Positions 8,280-17,052 of a stretch of 64,000 bases of DNA are shown one piece after another. The translations under genes and the position numbers were made by a program. The notes beneath the pieces were generated by a model. That model did no database searches, had not been told where the DNA came from, and worked only from the letters and a program-made list of their open reading frames with translations. Numbering within the stretch: the stretch's first letter is position 1; each line of letters starts with the position of its first letter. This stretch comes from Cupriavidus sp. WKF15. Its GTDB lineage: Bacteria; Pseudomonadota; Gammaproteobacteria; Burkholderiales; Burkholderiaceae. The DNA is taken from positions 806,001 to 870,000 of the forward strand of contig NZ_CP119573.1 in NCBI RefSeq assembly GCF_029278605.1, written 5' to 3'.

Positions 8280-9563
8280 ATGACCATGGATATGCCGATG
8301 AAGAAGAAACGTACGGTGGCGTCTCAGGCAGCGGCCCGCGGGCCGCTGCCTGCCTTGCCTGACGGCTTGCTTGATGAGTTGGTTAAAGGGCCGATGACGC
8401 CCGGCGAGGTCCAGGATCTGATGCTGGCGTTCAACAAGGCCATCATCGAGCGGGCGATGAGCGCCGAGATGAGCATGCATTTGGGCTACAAGCCAGGCGA
8501 GCCCAAGCCGGCCGAGCAGTCCAATGCGCGTAACGGTCTGAGCGGCAAGACCGTGATCACCGACCGCGGCCCGGTGCGGGTCGAACTGCCACGCGACCGC
8601 GATGGCAGTTTCGATCCGGTTCTGATCCCGAAGCACGAACGGCGCTTTACCGGCTTCGATGAGCGCATTATCGCCATGTACGCGCGCGGCATGAGCGTGC
8701 GCGAGATCCAGGCGTTTCTGGCCGAGAGCTACGGCACCGAAGTCTCCCCGGACTTCATCAGCTCGGTCACCGACGAGGTCATGGCCGAGACCATCGCCTG
8801 GCAGAACCGTCCGCTTGAGGCCATGTACCCGGTCGTGTTCTTCGACGCGTTGCGGGTCAAGATCCGCAGTGACGGCATCGTCAGCAATAAGGCCGTGTAT
8901 CTGGCATTGGGAATCCAGGCAGATGGCCAGCGCGACGTGCTGGGCCTGTGGGTCGAGCAGACCGAAGGCGCCAAGTTCTGGCTCAAGGTCTTCAATGAAC
9001 TCAAGAACCGAGGCTGCCAGGACATCCTGATCGCAGTGGTCGACGGCCTCAAGGGGTTGACGGAGGCCGTTGCCACGGCCTATCCCCGCACGACGGTGCA
9101 GACCTGCATTGTGCATTTGATCCGCAACAGCCTGGAATACGCCAACTATAAGGACCGCAAGGTGCTGGCACAGGCGCTGCGTCCGATCTACAGCGCGGCC
9201 AGCGAACAAGAGGCCGGGCAGGCGCTGCAGGACTTCGCCGACGGCCCGTGGGGAGCCAAGTACCCGATGATCGTGCAGTCGTGGCGACGCGCCTGGGAGC
9301 ACGTCATACCGTTCTTCGTGTTCCCGCCCGACATCCGGCGTGTGATCTACACCACGAATGCCATTGAGAGCTTGAACATGCAGTTGCGCAAGATCATCAA
9401 GACCCGGGGCCACTTCCCTTCGGATGAAGCTGCGATCAAGTTGCTGTGGCTGGCGCTGCGCAACGTGCTGACCAAGTCCGTTCGCACGACCTATGACTGG
9501 AAGTCCGCCATGAATCAGTTTGCTATTCTGTATGGCGAGCGATTTACTGCCGCTCGAAGCTGA
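8280..9563 (+). CDS. IS256-family transposase
   Basis: Mutator-type DDE transposase of 427 aa. The predicted catalytic residues lie in the contexts VVFFDALRVKI (D), IAVVDGLKGL (D) and YTTNAIESLNMQLRK (E), which is the IS256 arrangement. The stretch after the second Asp contains TVQTCIVHLIRNSL, also typical. ATG at 8280 is very close to the GAGAGG box; the ATG at 8286 has better spacing and may be the true start. The gene fills the element and is full length. Confidence 0.95.
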   Translation: MTMDMPMKKKRTVASQAAARGPLPALPDGLLDELVKGPMTPGEVQDLMLAFNKAIIERAMSAEMSMHLGYKPGEPKPAEQSNARNGLSGKTVITDRGPVRVELPRDRDGSFDPVLIPKHERRFTGFDERIIAMYARGMSVREIQAFLAESYGTEVSPDFISSVTDEVMAETIAWQNRPLEAMYPVVFFDALRVKIRSDGIVSNKAVYLALGIQADGQRDVLGLWVEQTEGAKFWLKVFNELKNRGCQDILIAVVDGLKGLTEAVATAYPRTTVQTCIVHLIRNSLEYANYKDRKVLAQALRPIYSAASEQEAGQALQDFADGPWGAKYPMIVQSWRRAWEHVIPFFVFPPDIRRVIYTTNAIESLNMQLRKIIKTRGHFPSDEAAIKLLWLALRNVLTKSVRTTYDWKSAMNQFAILYGERFTAARS

Positions 9564-9577
9564 CAGAATTCAAAACC

Positions 9578-9606
9578 GCCTCGCACACAAAAATACGGAC
9601 AGGCCC
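9578..9606 (-). repeat. Right terminal inverted repeat of the IS256-family element
   Basis: Reverse complement begins GGGCCTGTCC and ends TGCGAGGC. It matches 8236-8264 and is followed by the second GGCGCTGT copy. Confidence 0.88.
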
Positions 9607-9841
9607 GGCGCTGTCCACGGCTGCATGGATCGCATAGATGGCACCCCTGAATCAAGCTCACTGCGTCTTGAGGTCCGCAAACAGTACCGATGCCACGCTA
9701 CCGAGCCGCGCGAAGCGCAGCCGAAGGCGATGATGCGATATCGGTGTTAGCAGGCGGCCACCGCTACATGGGGATCGTACAAAAGCCGGTTATCGCAGGC
9801 ACAGGTTCTGACTCACTATGCGTAGCAGGTCTGAACAATAG
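9607..9841. other. Non-coding stretch after the IS element
   Basis: After the second target-site copy I see no gene with a ribosome binding site or recognisable product. Removing the IS would join this stretch directly to the end of the CoA-transferase gene. Confidence 0.4.
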
Positions 9842-9980
9842 CCAAGCCTCGCGAGACCAAAGCCGCTCGAGCCATAGAAGCGCATCGTTGATGGCCAGCC
9901 GCCAGGCGACGCGTTCTTTGCCTACTTTCTGTCGCTCGGACAGAAAGTAGGTCGCCGGCTACGCCGGCGAAACAGCAGCG
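9842..9980 (-). repeat. Dispersed 139-bp element, copy A (inverted)
   Basis: Its reverse complement matches 19691-19829 along the whole 139 bases with scattered substitutions. It contains two hairpins: 9921-9951, a 13-bp stem CCTACTTTCTGTC with a 5-base loop, and 9952-9970, TCGCCGGC around a 3-base loop. It lies directly downstream of the SDR gene that ends at 10001, so it may act as its terminator. It contains no gene. Confidence 0.85.
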
Positions 9981-10000
9981 CCCGCCAGGCACCAAAACCT

Positions 10001-10771
10001 TCAAAACAACGTATACCCCCCATCAATCACAAACGTATCCCCCGTGTGATACGCAGAAGCCGAACTCATCAGATACACCGCAATCCCGGCGAAATCAGAC
10101 CCCTCCCCCCATCGCCGCATCGGCACGCGCTTCCCGACCATTTCCTGAAACGTCGCATTGGCCTGCGCATTGCTGGTCATCTCAGTCTTGATCCACCCCG
10201 GCAGCACGGAGTGCGCGCGAATCCCCTGCCGCGCATATTCCACCGCAAGCCCGCGCATCATGGAAATCAGCCCGCCCTTGGTCGCCGCGTAATGCTCATT
10301 GCGCGCAGCACCCTCAATGGCCGCAACCGAGGCGGTGCCAACCAGCACCCCGCCATCTCCCTGCAAGAGCAACTGCCGGGCCGCCGCGCGCAGCGTAAAA
10401 AACGCCCCATCCAGATTGACCCGCAGCACGCGGTGCCAATCCTCCGTACCCATTTCTTCGAAGCGCGTGCCACGCGCCGAGACCCCGGCATTGGCGAAAC
10501 AGCCGTCGATGCGACCCAACGCGGCGAGCGTGCCATCCATGGCAGCGGCGACGGAAGATTCATTGCCGACATCGCAGATCGCGGTATGAACCTTGCGTCC
10601 ATACTGCGCCAGCCGCTCGGCGGCGGCGGCATTCTTCTGCGCATTAGTGCCCCAGATCGCGACATCGGCGCCGGCCTGGGCCATGCCCTCGGCCATGCCG
10701 AGGCCGATGCCGCCATTACCGCCGGTCACCAGGGCCACCTTGCCCGTGAGGTCGAAGGGAGTGAAAGGCAT
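10001..10771 (-). CDS. SDR-family oxidoreductase
   Basis: Classical short-chain dehydrogenase of 256 aa, NAD(P)-dependent. The cofactor motif TGGNGGIGLG is near residues 16-25, NAG near 90, a Ser upstream (GTASVAAIEG) and the catalytic Y-A-A-T-K near 158-162. The start follows AGGAGA. It lies downstream of and in the same direction as the lactate permease, 125 bases away, so a link to lactate use is possible but not shown. The substrate is unknown. Confidence 0.93.
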   Translation of the reverse strand: MPFTPFDLTGKVALVTGGNGGIGLGMAEGMAQAGADVAIWGTNAQKNAAAAERLAQYGRKVHTAICDVGNESSVAAAMDGTLAALGRIDGCFANAGVSARGTRFEEMGTEDWHRVLRVNLDGAFFTLRAAARQLLLQGDGGVLVGTASVAAIEGAARNEHYAATKGGLISMMRGLAVEYARQGIRAHSVLPGWIKTEMTSNAQANATFQEMVGKRVPMRRWGEGSDFAGIAVYLMSSASAYHTGDTFVIDGGYTLF

Positions 10772-10896
10772 GATCTGTCTCCTGTGAGGATGGATGAGCC
10801 CGGCCCTTGTCTGCGGGCGGATCAGATCATGCTAAGAGGCCGCCTTGCCGGCGGGCATCGTCGGATACGACGAAACCCGCCCGCGGCCGGAGAGGC

Positions 10897-12606
10897 TTAG
10901 CCCGGGATCATCCCCGGCAGCACATAGGCCTGGACCACGGTGATGATGCCGATGATCACCGCGAACAGCAGGCTGTGCCTGACGGTGAAGCGGAACAGTT
11001 CCGACTCCTTGCCCACCAGCCCGGTCGCCGCGCAGGCCACCGCGATCGATTGCGGCGAGATCATCTTGGCCGTCACGCCGCCCGTGGTGTTGGCCGCCAC
11101 CAGCAGCGTGTCGGACACGCCGATCTGGTGCGCCGTGGTGTTCTGCAGCGAGCAGAACAGCGCGTTCGACGACGTATCCGAGCCCGTCAGGAACACACCC
11201 AGCCAGCCCAGGAACGGCGAGAAGAATGGGAAGGCCGCGCCCGTACCCGCCAGCAGCAGCGCCAGCGTGGAAGACATGCCCGAGTAGTTGGCCACGAACG
11301 CAAACGCGAGCACCAGGCCAATCGACAGGATCGGGCGCGCCAGTTCCACCAGCGTCTCGCCGAAGGTCGACACCAGGTCGCGCGGCTTCATGCGCAGCAG
11401 CACGGCCGAAATCAGCGCGGTCAGCAGGATGGCGGTGCCGACGGCCGACAGCAGGTCGAGCTTGAGCACGGCTTCATACGGCTTGGGCGATGCAACGATC
11501 GGCGCGGCCTTGATGACCAGCTGGTCCAGCCCCGGCACCTTGAACTTCAGCACCGTGCCCGCCAGCGCGCCATTGCCCGCGAACAGCGCCTTGAACGGCT
11601 GCAGGCTCCACACCGTGACGATGGCCGTCAGGATGCCGAATGGCGCCCACGCACGGATCGTCTGCGCAGCGGTGTAGGGCGACTTGCGGTTGCCACCGGT
11701 CTGCACACCGTTGCTGAAGCCGCCGCCACCAAACGCCGACATCGCCATGGTGCCGCCGCCCACATTGCCGCCCGCGCGTTGCGAGGCGGTGCGCGGCTTC
11801 CACACCTTCAGGAACGCCGCCAGCGACACCATGCTGACCAGCGCCGAGGTGATATCCGGCAGCTCAGGCCCGATATGGTTCGACGTGAAGTACTGCGTCA
11901 CGGCAAAGCTGCCACCCGTCACCAGCGCCGCCGGCCATGTTTCGCGCACGCCCTTGGCGCCATCCATCATGAACACCAGCCAGAACGGCACCGCCAGCGA
12001 CAGCAGCGGAAGCTGGCGGCCAGCCATCGCGCCGATGTGCATGGCGTCGATGCCCGTCACCTGCCCGGCCACGATGATGGGAATGCCCATCGCACCGAAG
12101 GCCACCGGCGCGGTGTTGGCGATCAGGCAAAGCCCTGCTGCATAGAGCGGATTGAAGCCCAGCCCGACCAGCAGCGCTGCCGTAATGGCCACGGGGGCGC
12201 CGAAGCCGGCCGCGCCTTCCAGGAACGCGCCGAACGCGAAGCCGATCAGCAGCATCTGCAGGCGCTGGTCATCGGTGATCGACAGCACCGAAGCGCGGAT
12301 GACGTCGAACTGCCCGGTCTTGACCACGATCTTGTACAGGAACACCGCGGTCACGATGATCCATGCAATCGGCCACAAACCATAGGCAAAGCCGAATCCC
12401 GCTGCCGCCAGCGCCTGCTGCGCCGGCATGCCGTAGGCGAAGATCGCCACGGCCAGTGAAAGCAGCAGCGTCACTGCTGCCGCGACATGGCCCTTCAGGC
12501 GGAAGACCGCCAGGGCTACGAAGAAAAACAGAATGGGAATGGCTGCCGCCAGGGCGGACAGCCACAGGCTGCCCAGCGGCGTGTAGATCTGAGTCCAGGG
12601 TTGCAT
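10897..12606 (-). CDS. lldP: L-lactate permease
   Basis: Integral membrane lactate:proton symporter of the LctP family, 569 aa with many hydrophobic segments. Family landmarks include [49 protein letters not shown] and the C-terminal [24 protein letters not shown]. The start follows AGGAGA. It is the last gene of the transcript lutA-lutC-lutB-lldP, separated from lutB by 125 bases that contain a hairpin. Expression should follow LldR. Confidence 0.96.
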   Translation of the reverse strand: MQPWTQIYTPLGSLWLSALAAAIPILFFFVALAVFRLKGHVAAAVTLLLSLAVAIFAYGMPAQQALAAAGFGFAYGLWPIAWIIVTAVFLYKIVVKTGQFDVIRASVLSITDDQRLQMLLIGFAFGAFLEGAAGFGAPVAITAALLVGLGFNPLYAAGLCLIANTAPVAFGAMGIPIIVAGQVTGIDAMHIGAMAGRQLPLLSLAVPFWLVFMMDGAKGVRETWPAALVTGGSFAVTQYFTSNHIGPELPDITSALVSMVSLAAFLKVWKPRTASQRAGGNVGGGTMAMSAFGGGGFSNGVQTGGNRKSPYTAAQTIRAWAPFGILTAIVTVWSLQPFKALFAGNGALAGTVLKFKVPGLDQLVIKAAPIVASPKPYEAVLKLDLLSAVGTAILLTALISAVLLRMKPRDLVSTFGETLVELARPILSIGLVLAFAFVANYSGMSSTLALLLAGTGAAFPFFSPFLGWLGVFLTGSDTSSNALFCSLQNTTAHQIGVSDTLLVAANTTGGVTAKMISPQSIAVACAATGLVGKESELFRFTVRHSLLFAVIIGIITVVQAYVLPGMIPG

Positions 12607-12688
12607 GCTCGGTCTCCTACTTCAGTGGTGTTTCGGGTGTTGTTTGTTGTTCGGCGCCCTGGCCGACCCGTCTGTCGCGACGGTGTCA

Positions 12689-12714
12689 TCGCTCTCCGGC
12701 AGGCGGGAGAGCGA
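12689..12714 (-). terminator. Intercistronic hairpin between lutB and lldP
   Basis: TCGCTCTCC (12689-12697) pairs perfectly with GGAGAGCGA (12706-12714) across an 8-base loop. There is no T-run, so partial termination or mRNA processing between lutB and lldP is more likely than full termination. Confidence 0.45.
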
Positions 12715-12731
12715 TGGAGCCTGCCGGTTTC

Positions 12732-14177
12732 TTACTCCGGCTGGCCTTTTTCCTTCAGCAGATCCGACAAGCTTCGCGCCGCAGGCGTCAGTGGCGTGCG
12801 ATGCTGCGTCCACCCCATCTGCTTCGCCGGTGTCAGCGCACGCAGGCGCGTCGCTGCCCAGCGGAACATGCGGTAAGCCTTCGGATGCGAGAACGCCCCG
12901 CTCCAGAAGCGCCAGATCAGGTGCTCGCCGCGGCTGTACTTGGCGCCCTGGCCACGCAGCGGATGAGCGACCTGCTCCTGCGGGTCGCGGTTGGCTTCCG
13001 TGCGCAGGCGCACCAGCAGTTGCGGGATCGGGATGCGCACCGGGCAGACCTCGCCACATGCGCCGCACAGGCTCGATGCGGTGGGCAGGTCGGCAGTCGC
13101 CTCCAGCCCCAGCAGGTGCGGCGAGATGATCTTGCCGATCGGTCCCGGATACGTCGTGCCATAGGCATGGCCACCGATGCGCGTATAGACCGGGCAATGG
13201 TTCATGCACGCGCCGCAGCGGATGCACTGCAGCGTCGCGCGCAACTGCGCGTCGGCATAGGCCTGCGTGCGCCCGTTGTCGAGCAGCACCAGGTGGACCT
13301 CGCGCGGGCCATCGCGTTCGCCTTCGCGGCGCGGGCCGGAGATCAGGTTGAAGTAGGTCGTGATGGCCTGGCCCGTGGCCGAGCGCGTCAGCAGGCTCGA
13401 CAGCGGCACGATATGTTCAAGCCGCGCCACCACCTTCTCCATGCCCATGATGGCGATGTGCACGTCCGGCACCGTGGTCGACAGGCGCCCGTTGCCTTCG
13501 TTCTCCACCAGCCACAGCGTGCCCGTATCCGCCGCCGCGAAATTCACGCCGGACAGGCCGATATCCGCCTCGACGAACGCCTGGCGCAAGGCGCGGCGGC
13601 CGGTCTGGATCAGCGCGTCCACATCTTCGGTATAGGGCGTGTCGGGGATGTGCTGCTCGAACAGCGTGGCGATATCGCCCTTGGTCTTGTGGATCGCCGG
13701 CATGACGATGTGCGAGGGCTTCTCGCCGGCAAGCTGGACGATGTACTCGCCCATGTCCGACTCGATGCAGTCCACCCCGCGCTCGGCCAGGTAATGGTTG
13801 AGCTCGATTTCCTCGCTGGCCATCGACTTGCCCTTGATCACGCGGCGTGCCTGCTTCGATGCGGCAATGCGGTGGATGATCGCGTTGGCCTCGTCGGCGG
13901 TCTCGGCCCAGTGCACCTGCACGCCGGCGGCGGTCAGGTTGCCTTCGAGCTGCACCAGCAGGTCGGGCAGGTTGGCCAGCGCGTGCTGGCGGATCGCCTC
14001 GCCAAGATCGCGCAGGTGTTCCAGTTCGTCGGCATCCGGGAACTGCGACCGGCGCTTGCCCTGCAGGAAATCCATCGCGCCGCGGAAGCTCTGGCGCAGC
14101 TTGGGATCGTCCAGCGCCTCGCGGGCGCGTGCCTTGAAGTCCTGGGACGGGACGAAGTGCAGCGTGCTTTCGCTCAT
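12732..14177 (-). CDS. lutB: Lactate utilization iron-sulfur protein LutB/LldF
   Basis: A 481-aa iron-sulfur subunit of the LutABC L-lactate dehydrogenase complex. It has an N-terminal LUD region and two ferredoxin-type cluster motifs in the C-terminal half, CIRCGACMNHCPVY (about residue 319) and a CGACGEVCPVRIP segment about 50 residues later. The start at 14177 overlaps the lutC stop by 4 bases (ATGA), so the genes are translationally coupled. It passes electrons from lactate oxidation toward the respiratory chain. Confidence 0.96.
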   Translation of the reverse strand: MSESTLHFVPSQDFKARAREALDDPKLRQSFRGAMDFLQGKRRSQFPDADELEHLRDLGEAIRQHALANLPDLLVQLEGNLTAAGVQVHWAETADEANAIIHRIAASKQARRVIKGKSMASEEIELNHYLAERGVDCIESDMGEYIVQLAGEKPSHIVMPAIHKTKGDIATLFEQHIPDTPYTEDVDALIQTGRRALRQAFVEADIGLSGVNFAAADTGTLWLVENEGNGRLSTTVPDVHIAIMGMEKVVARLEHIVPLSSLLTRSATGQAITTYFNLISGPRREGERDGPREVHLVLLDNGRTQAYADAQLRATLQCIRCGACMNHCPVYTRIGGHAYGTTYPGPIGKIISPHLLGLEATADLPTASSLCGACGEVCPVRIPIPQLLVRLRTEANRDPQEQVAHPLRGQGAKYSRGEHLIWRFWSGAFSHPKAYRMFRWAATRLRALTPAKQMGWTQHRTPLTPAARSLSDLLKEKGQPE

Positions 14178-14881
14178 GCCTGGCTCCCCGCGTTGCTGTC
14201 ATCGACAATCACCACCCAGAGCTGGCGCGGACCATGCGCGCCGTAGGCCAGGGTTTGCTGGATATCAGAAGTCTTGGAGGGGCCCGACACCATCACCAGG
14301 TTCGTGGGCATGCCATCGCGCCAGCGTTCGGCGCGCGCGGCCGTGTGCAGGTCCGCATGCAGCGTGGAGGCATGCACCAGCGCCACATGCAGCGGCGGCA
14401 CCAGCGACACCGTGCGGGGCGAGCCGGCGTCCGGCGCCAGGATCAGCGTGCCGGTGGCGGCAATGCCGGAGCGCGCGACCGTGAAGCCGGCATCGACCGT
14501 ATCGAACAGCTCGGCCTTCCACTGCTCGATCGGACGGTCATAGCCGATGGCGTCGACGTGCGTCGGCAAGGCCTGCTTCAGCGCTGCGCCCGCGGCTTGC
14601 GACGGGTCCAGCAGCAGGCGCCGCACGCCGGCATGCGCGAGCTTCTCCGCGAGCAGCGCGGGCCATGCCGAAGCCGTGGTGCGCCAGACCTCGGCGTGCG
14701 AGGCCTCCAGCCCGGCCTGCATCGACGCAATGCGTGCCTCGAGCCCGTTTGCAGCGGGTGCGCGTTCGGCGTAGTGCGCGTCGATGCGGCCATCGATTTC
14801 CGCCGTGGTGGTGGCACGGGTTGCCGGCGCGGCGGCGCGCAGCCGGCCCAGCATGCGTTCGCGTGCGGTGAGCGCGGTCAT
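14174..14881 (-). CDS. lutC: Lactate utilization protein LutC/LldG
   Basis: LUD-domain protein of 235 aa, the third component of the LutABC lactate oxidation complex. Recognisable segments are ATGTLILAPDAGSPRTVSLVPPLHVALV and the C-terminal VSGPSKTSDIQQTLAYGAHGP. ATG at 14881 is preferred because it overlaps the lutA stop in the same ATGA arrangement; the frame runs further to 14905. It lies between lutA and lutB with 4-base overlaps on both sides. Confidence 0.95.
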   Translation of the reverse strand: MTALTARERMLGRLRAAAPATRATTTAEIDGRIDAHYAERAPAANGLEARIASMQAGLEASHAEVWRTTASAWPALLAEKLAHAGVRRLLLDPSQAAGAALKQALPTHVDAIGYDRPIEQWKAELFDTVDAGFTVARSGIAATGTLILAPDAGSPRTVSLVPPLHVALVHASTLHADLHTAARAERWRDGMPTNLVMVSGPSKTSDIQQTLAYGAHGPRQLWVVIVDDSNAGSQA

Positions 14882-15657
14882 GCGGCACCTCCGGTACGGC
14901 GCCACAGGAAACTGGCAAGGTGTTCGACCTCCAGCGGCGCGCCGTCATGCGCGGCCGTGTGGCCGATATTGAGCAGGCAGCCGCAATCGGCCGATACCAG
15001 CCGGTTGCAGCCCGTGGCGCAGGCCGAAGCGACCTTGTCGCGCACCATCGCGCCGGAGATATCCGGATGCTTGAGCGAGAACGTGCCGCCAAAGCCGCAG
15101 CATTCGGATTCACGCTCGTGTTCCAAGCGCGTCACGCCGGGCAAGGCATCGACCATCGCCACGCCATGGGCGCGCGTACCCATTTCTCGACGGGCGCCGC
15201 ACGAGGTATGAAGCACGATGCGCTCTGCCGCGTGACCGCCCGGCAGTGCCTGGCTGAAGTCGACCTTGAGCACGTGCAGCAGGAATTCGGTGAGTTCGTA
15301 GATACGCTCGGCCAGCGCGCGGGCCTTGGGGCCGGCGACGGGGTCGTCGGCAAACAGCTGCGGCCAGTGGTGCCGCATCATGCCGGCGCAGGAGCCGGAC
15401 GGGACGATGACGGGCCACGGCTCGCCGAACAGATCCAGCTGGGCGCGTGCCACGTCGCGGGCCTGGTCGGGAGTGCCGCTGCTGTAGGCCGGTTGTCCGC
15501 AGCAGCTCTGCGCGCGCGGAAAGTGCACGGTCAGCCCTTCGCGCTCAAGCAGCCGCACGGCGTCAAGGCCGGCCTGTGGCACGAACAGGTCGACCAGGCA
15601 GGTCGCAAACAGGTAGACCTGCGCGGGGGCAGTGGTGGGGTATTGCCTGTCCTTCAT
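14878..15657 (-). CDS. lutA: Lactate utilization protein LutA/LldE
   Basis: A 259-aa protein with two CCG cysteine-rich domains (around SCCGQPAYSSG at about residue 50 and ECCGFGGTFSLKHPDISG at about 190), the family that binds unusual Fe-S clusters in lactate, glycolate and heterodisulfide enzymes. First gene of the lut operon; its start follows a GGAGCGAG sequence. It is transcribed away from lldR, with an operator-like sequence between them. Confidence 0.96.
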   Translation of the reverse strand: MKDRQYPTTAPAQVYLFATCLVDLFVPQAGLDAVRLLEREGLTVHFPRAQSCCGQPAYSSGTPDQARDVARAQLDLFGEPWPVIVPSGSCAGMMRHHWPQLFADDPVAGPKARALAERIYELTEFLLHVLKVDFSQALPGGHAAERIVLHTSCGARREMGTRAHGVAMVDALPGVTRLEHERESECCGFGGTFSLKHPDISGAMVRDKVASACATGCNRLVSADCGCLLNIGHTAAHDGAPLEVEHLASFLWRRTGGAA

Positions 15658-15727
15658 GTCTCGCTCCGCACGCGCTGGAATCGCACGTTCGGGCGCATAA
15701 TTCCCGCTTCCGCGCTACAGTACAAAT

Positions 15728-15738
15728 TGGTTGGACCA
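15728..15738. promoter_or_regulatory. LldR operator candidate
   Basis: TGGTTGGACCA is an exact match to the FadR-subfamily GntR half-site pattern TNGTNNNACNA. It lies between the divergent lutA (start 15657) and lldR (start 15802) genes, where it could control both. Confidence 0.7.
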
Positions 15739-15801
15739 CTTTGCGTGGGGATCACATCGGCCAACGCCGACGCTCAGGGCAAGTCAGGAAGGGAAAACGA
15801 G

Positions 15802-16545
15802 ATGGCAACAGGGACGCAATTGCACGCAGGCGGGCGCGGACGCGTCGAGGCGGTCATGCGGCGCATGGAAACCGCCTTGCTCGACGGCACCTGGCCCGCG
15901 GGCGCACGGTTGCCTGCCGAGCGCGTACTGGCCGAGCAATACGACGTGGCGCGCAATACCGTGCGCGAAGCCATCCAGCGCCTGGCAGCGCGCGGGCTGC
16001 TGCAAAGCCGGCGCGGCGCCGGCGTCTACGTGACCGACAAGTTGCGCTCGGGCATCGCCTCGCCGTGGGGCCAGCTGGTGGCCGACCATCCGGCGCTGCG
16101 CGATGACATCCTGGAATTCCGCCGCGTGCTGGAAGGCGCCACCGCCTACTTCGCCGCGTTGCGCGGCAGCGATGAAGACCGTGAACGCATCCGTGGCCTG
16201 ATGGCGGAACTCGAACGCGCGCGCATGGCTGACGACAAGCAGGCCGAGGCGGAGGCCGACACCCGCCTGCACGATGCCATCGCGCAGGCCTCGCACAACA
16301 CCATGTTCCTGCACCTGCATACCAGCGTCATCAGCATGCTGCGCGAACACATCACCATCAGCGGCACCGGGCTGCGCGAAGAGGGCGAGGCTACTTCAGC
16401 GCTCCTGCTGCTGCAGCACCGCACGGTGTGCGACGCCATCTGCGCGCGCCGGCCGGAAGAGGCGCGCACGGCCATGCAGACGCATATCGATTTTGTACGG
16501 ACGTGGGTGGAGAGCGGAGGCGGGGCGGATAAGGGGATGGATTAG
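15802..16545 (+). CDS. lldR: FadR-type GntR regulator, probable LldR
   Basis: A 247-aa GntR regulator. The winged HTH (about residues 10-75) has RLPAERVLAEQYDVARNTVREAIQRL. The C-terminal all-alpha FCD domain has the metal/ligand pattern around DTRLHDAIAQASHN and the later HRTVCDAI. The start at 15802 follows GGGAAAACGAG. Divergence from lutACB-lldP and the FadR-type site between them identify it as the likely lactate-responsive regulator. Effector identity is inferred from context. Confidence 0.92.
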   Translation: MATGTQLHAGGRGRVEAVMRRMETALLDGTWPAGARLPAERVLAEQYDVARNTVREAIQRLAARGLLQSRRGAGVYVTDKLRSGIASPWGQLVADHPALRDDILEFRRVLEGATAYFAALRGSDEDRERIRGLMAELERARMADDKQAEAEADTRLHDAIAQASHNTMFLHLHTSVISMLREHITISGTGLREEGEATSALLLLQHRTVCDAICARRPEEARTAMQTHIDFVRTWVESGGGADKGMD

Positions 16546-16596
16546 CCGGCAGAAACGCCGCACGAAGCGAAGCCACATGGACATGCGGGAGAGCGG

Positions 16597-17040
16597 CTAA
16601 AGCCGTGCGTCGTACAGCCACTTCCGAATCTTCGTGGCCTTGATCTTCCTGGCGTCCGGGTGGCCGGGGTTGATGAGCACGTTCGTTTCTTCCGGGACGA
16701 TTACCGACGGGACCACCAACAATGCGCTCTTCCCCAGGGCAAGCCACTCGTCCCCGGCGTCGAGGCTCACCTTGCCAGCGGGTTCCGCATCCCAGCCTAC
16801 GGCCGGCTTGAACGTCAGGCGCCCATCCCACACTTCATCCGGCACCTCGATCCGCACCAGATAGCGGTTGAGCGGGAGACCGTCATCGATCAGATGCACA
16901 ACGGTCTCGAGGCATGCCAGCGCGATATTGGTCGACGTGTATGCCACGGCATTGCCCTTGCGATTCCACCGTCCGCCCGAGACCTTGGCCCCGGTGCCGC
17001 TCAGGTCATGGGCCTCGTAGGTCGGCGTATCCGTGCGCGA
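16597..17040 (-). pseudogene. RES-domain toxin, 5' truncated
   Basis: The frame reads a nearly complete RES domain (NAD+-degrading toxin family): TPTYEAHDLSGTGAKVSGGRWNRKGNAVAYTS, then LACLETVVHL and the C-terminal HPDARKI region. An in-frame TGA at 17041-17043 cuts it off just before the expected first few residues, and no ATG lies between. Only a GTG at 16945-16947 (116 aa) is left, which would drop the conserved GGRWN motif. No Xre/MbcA-type antitoxin gene is next to it. Most likely a dead remnant of a toxin-antitoxin pair. Confidence 0.75.
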
Positions 17041-17052
17041 TCAAGCCCGGGA

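Larger units (their letters stand above)
8236..9606 (+). mobile_element. Complete IS256-family insertion sequence
   Basis: A 1371-bp element bounded by 29-base terminal inverted repeats (8236-8264 and 9578-9606; about 22 of 29 positions match, with a shared TTTGTGT and CGAGGC block). It is flanked by the perfect 8-bp direct repeat GGCGCTGT at 8228-8235 and 9607-9614. The duplication length suits the IS256 family. Both ends and an intact transposase are present, so the insertion looks recent and possibly active. Confidence 0.93.

Noticed and set aside
10807..14246. 550- and 627-codon + strand frames across lldP and lutB
   Set aside because: Antisense to clearly conserved permease and Fe-S protein genes; composition dominated by His, Arg and Gln.
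65..15185. The 13-mer CGTACCCATTTCT seen at about 66, 10445 and 15176
   Set aside because: Two copies lie within coding sequence and encode similar EMGT residues, so chance is enough to explain them.
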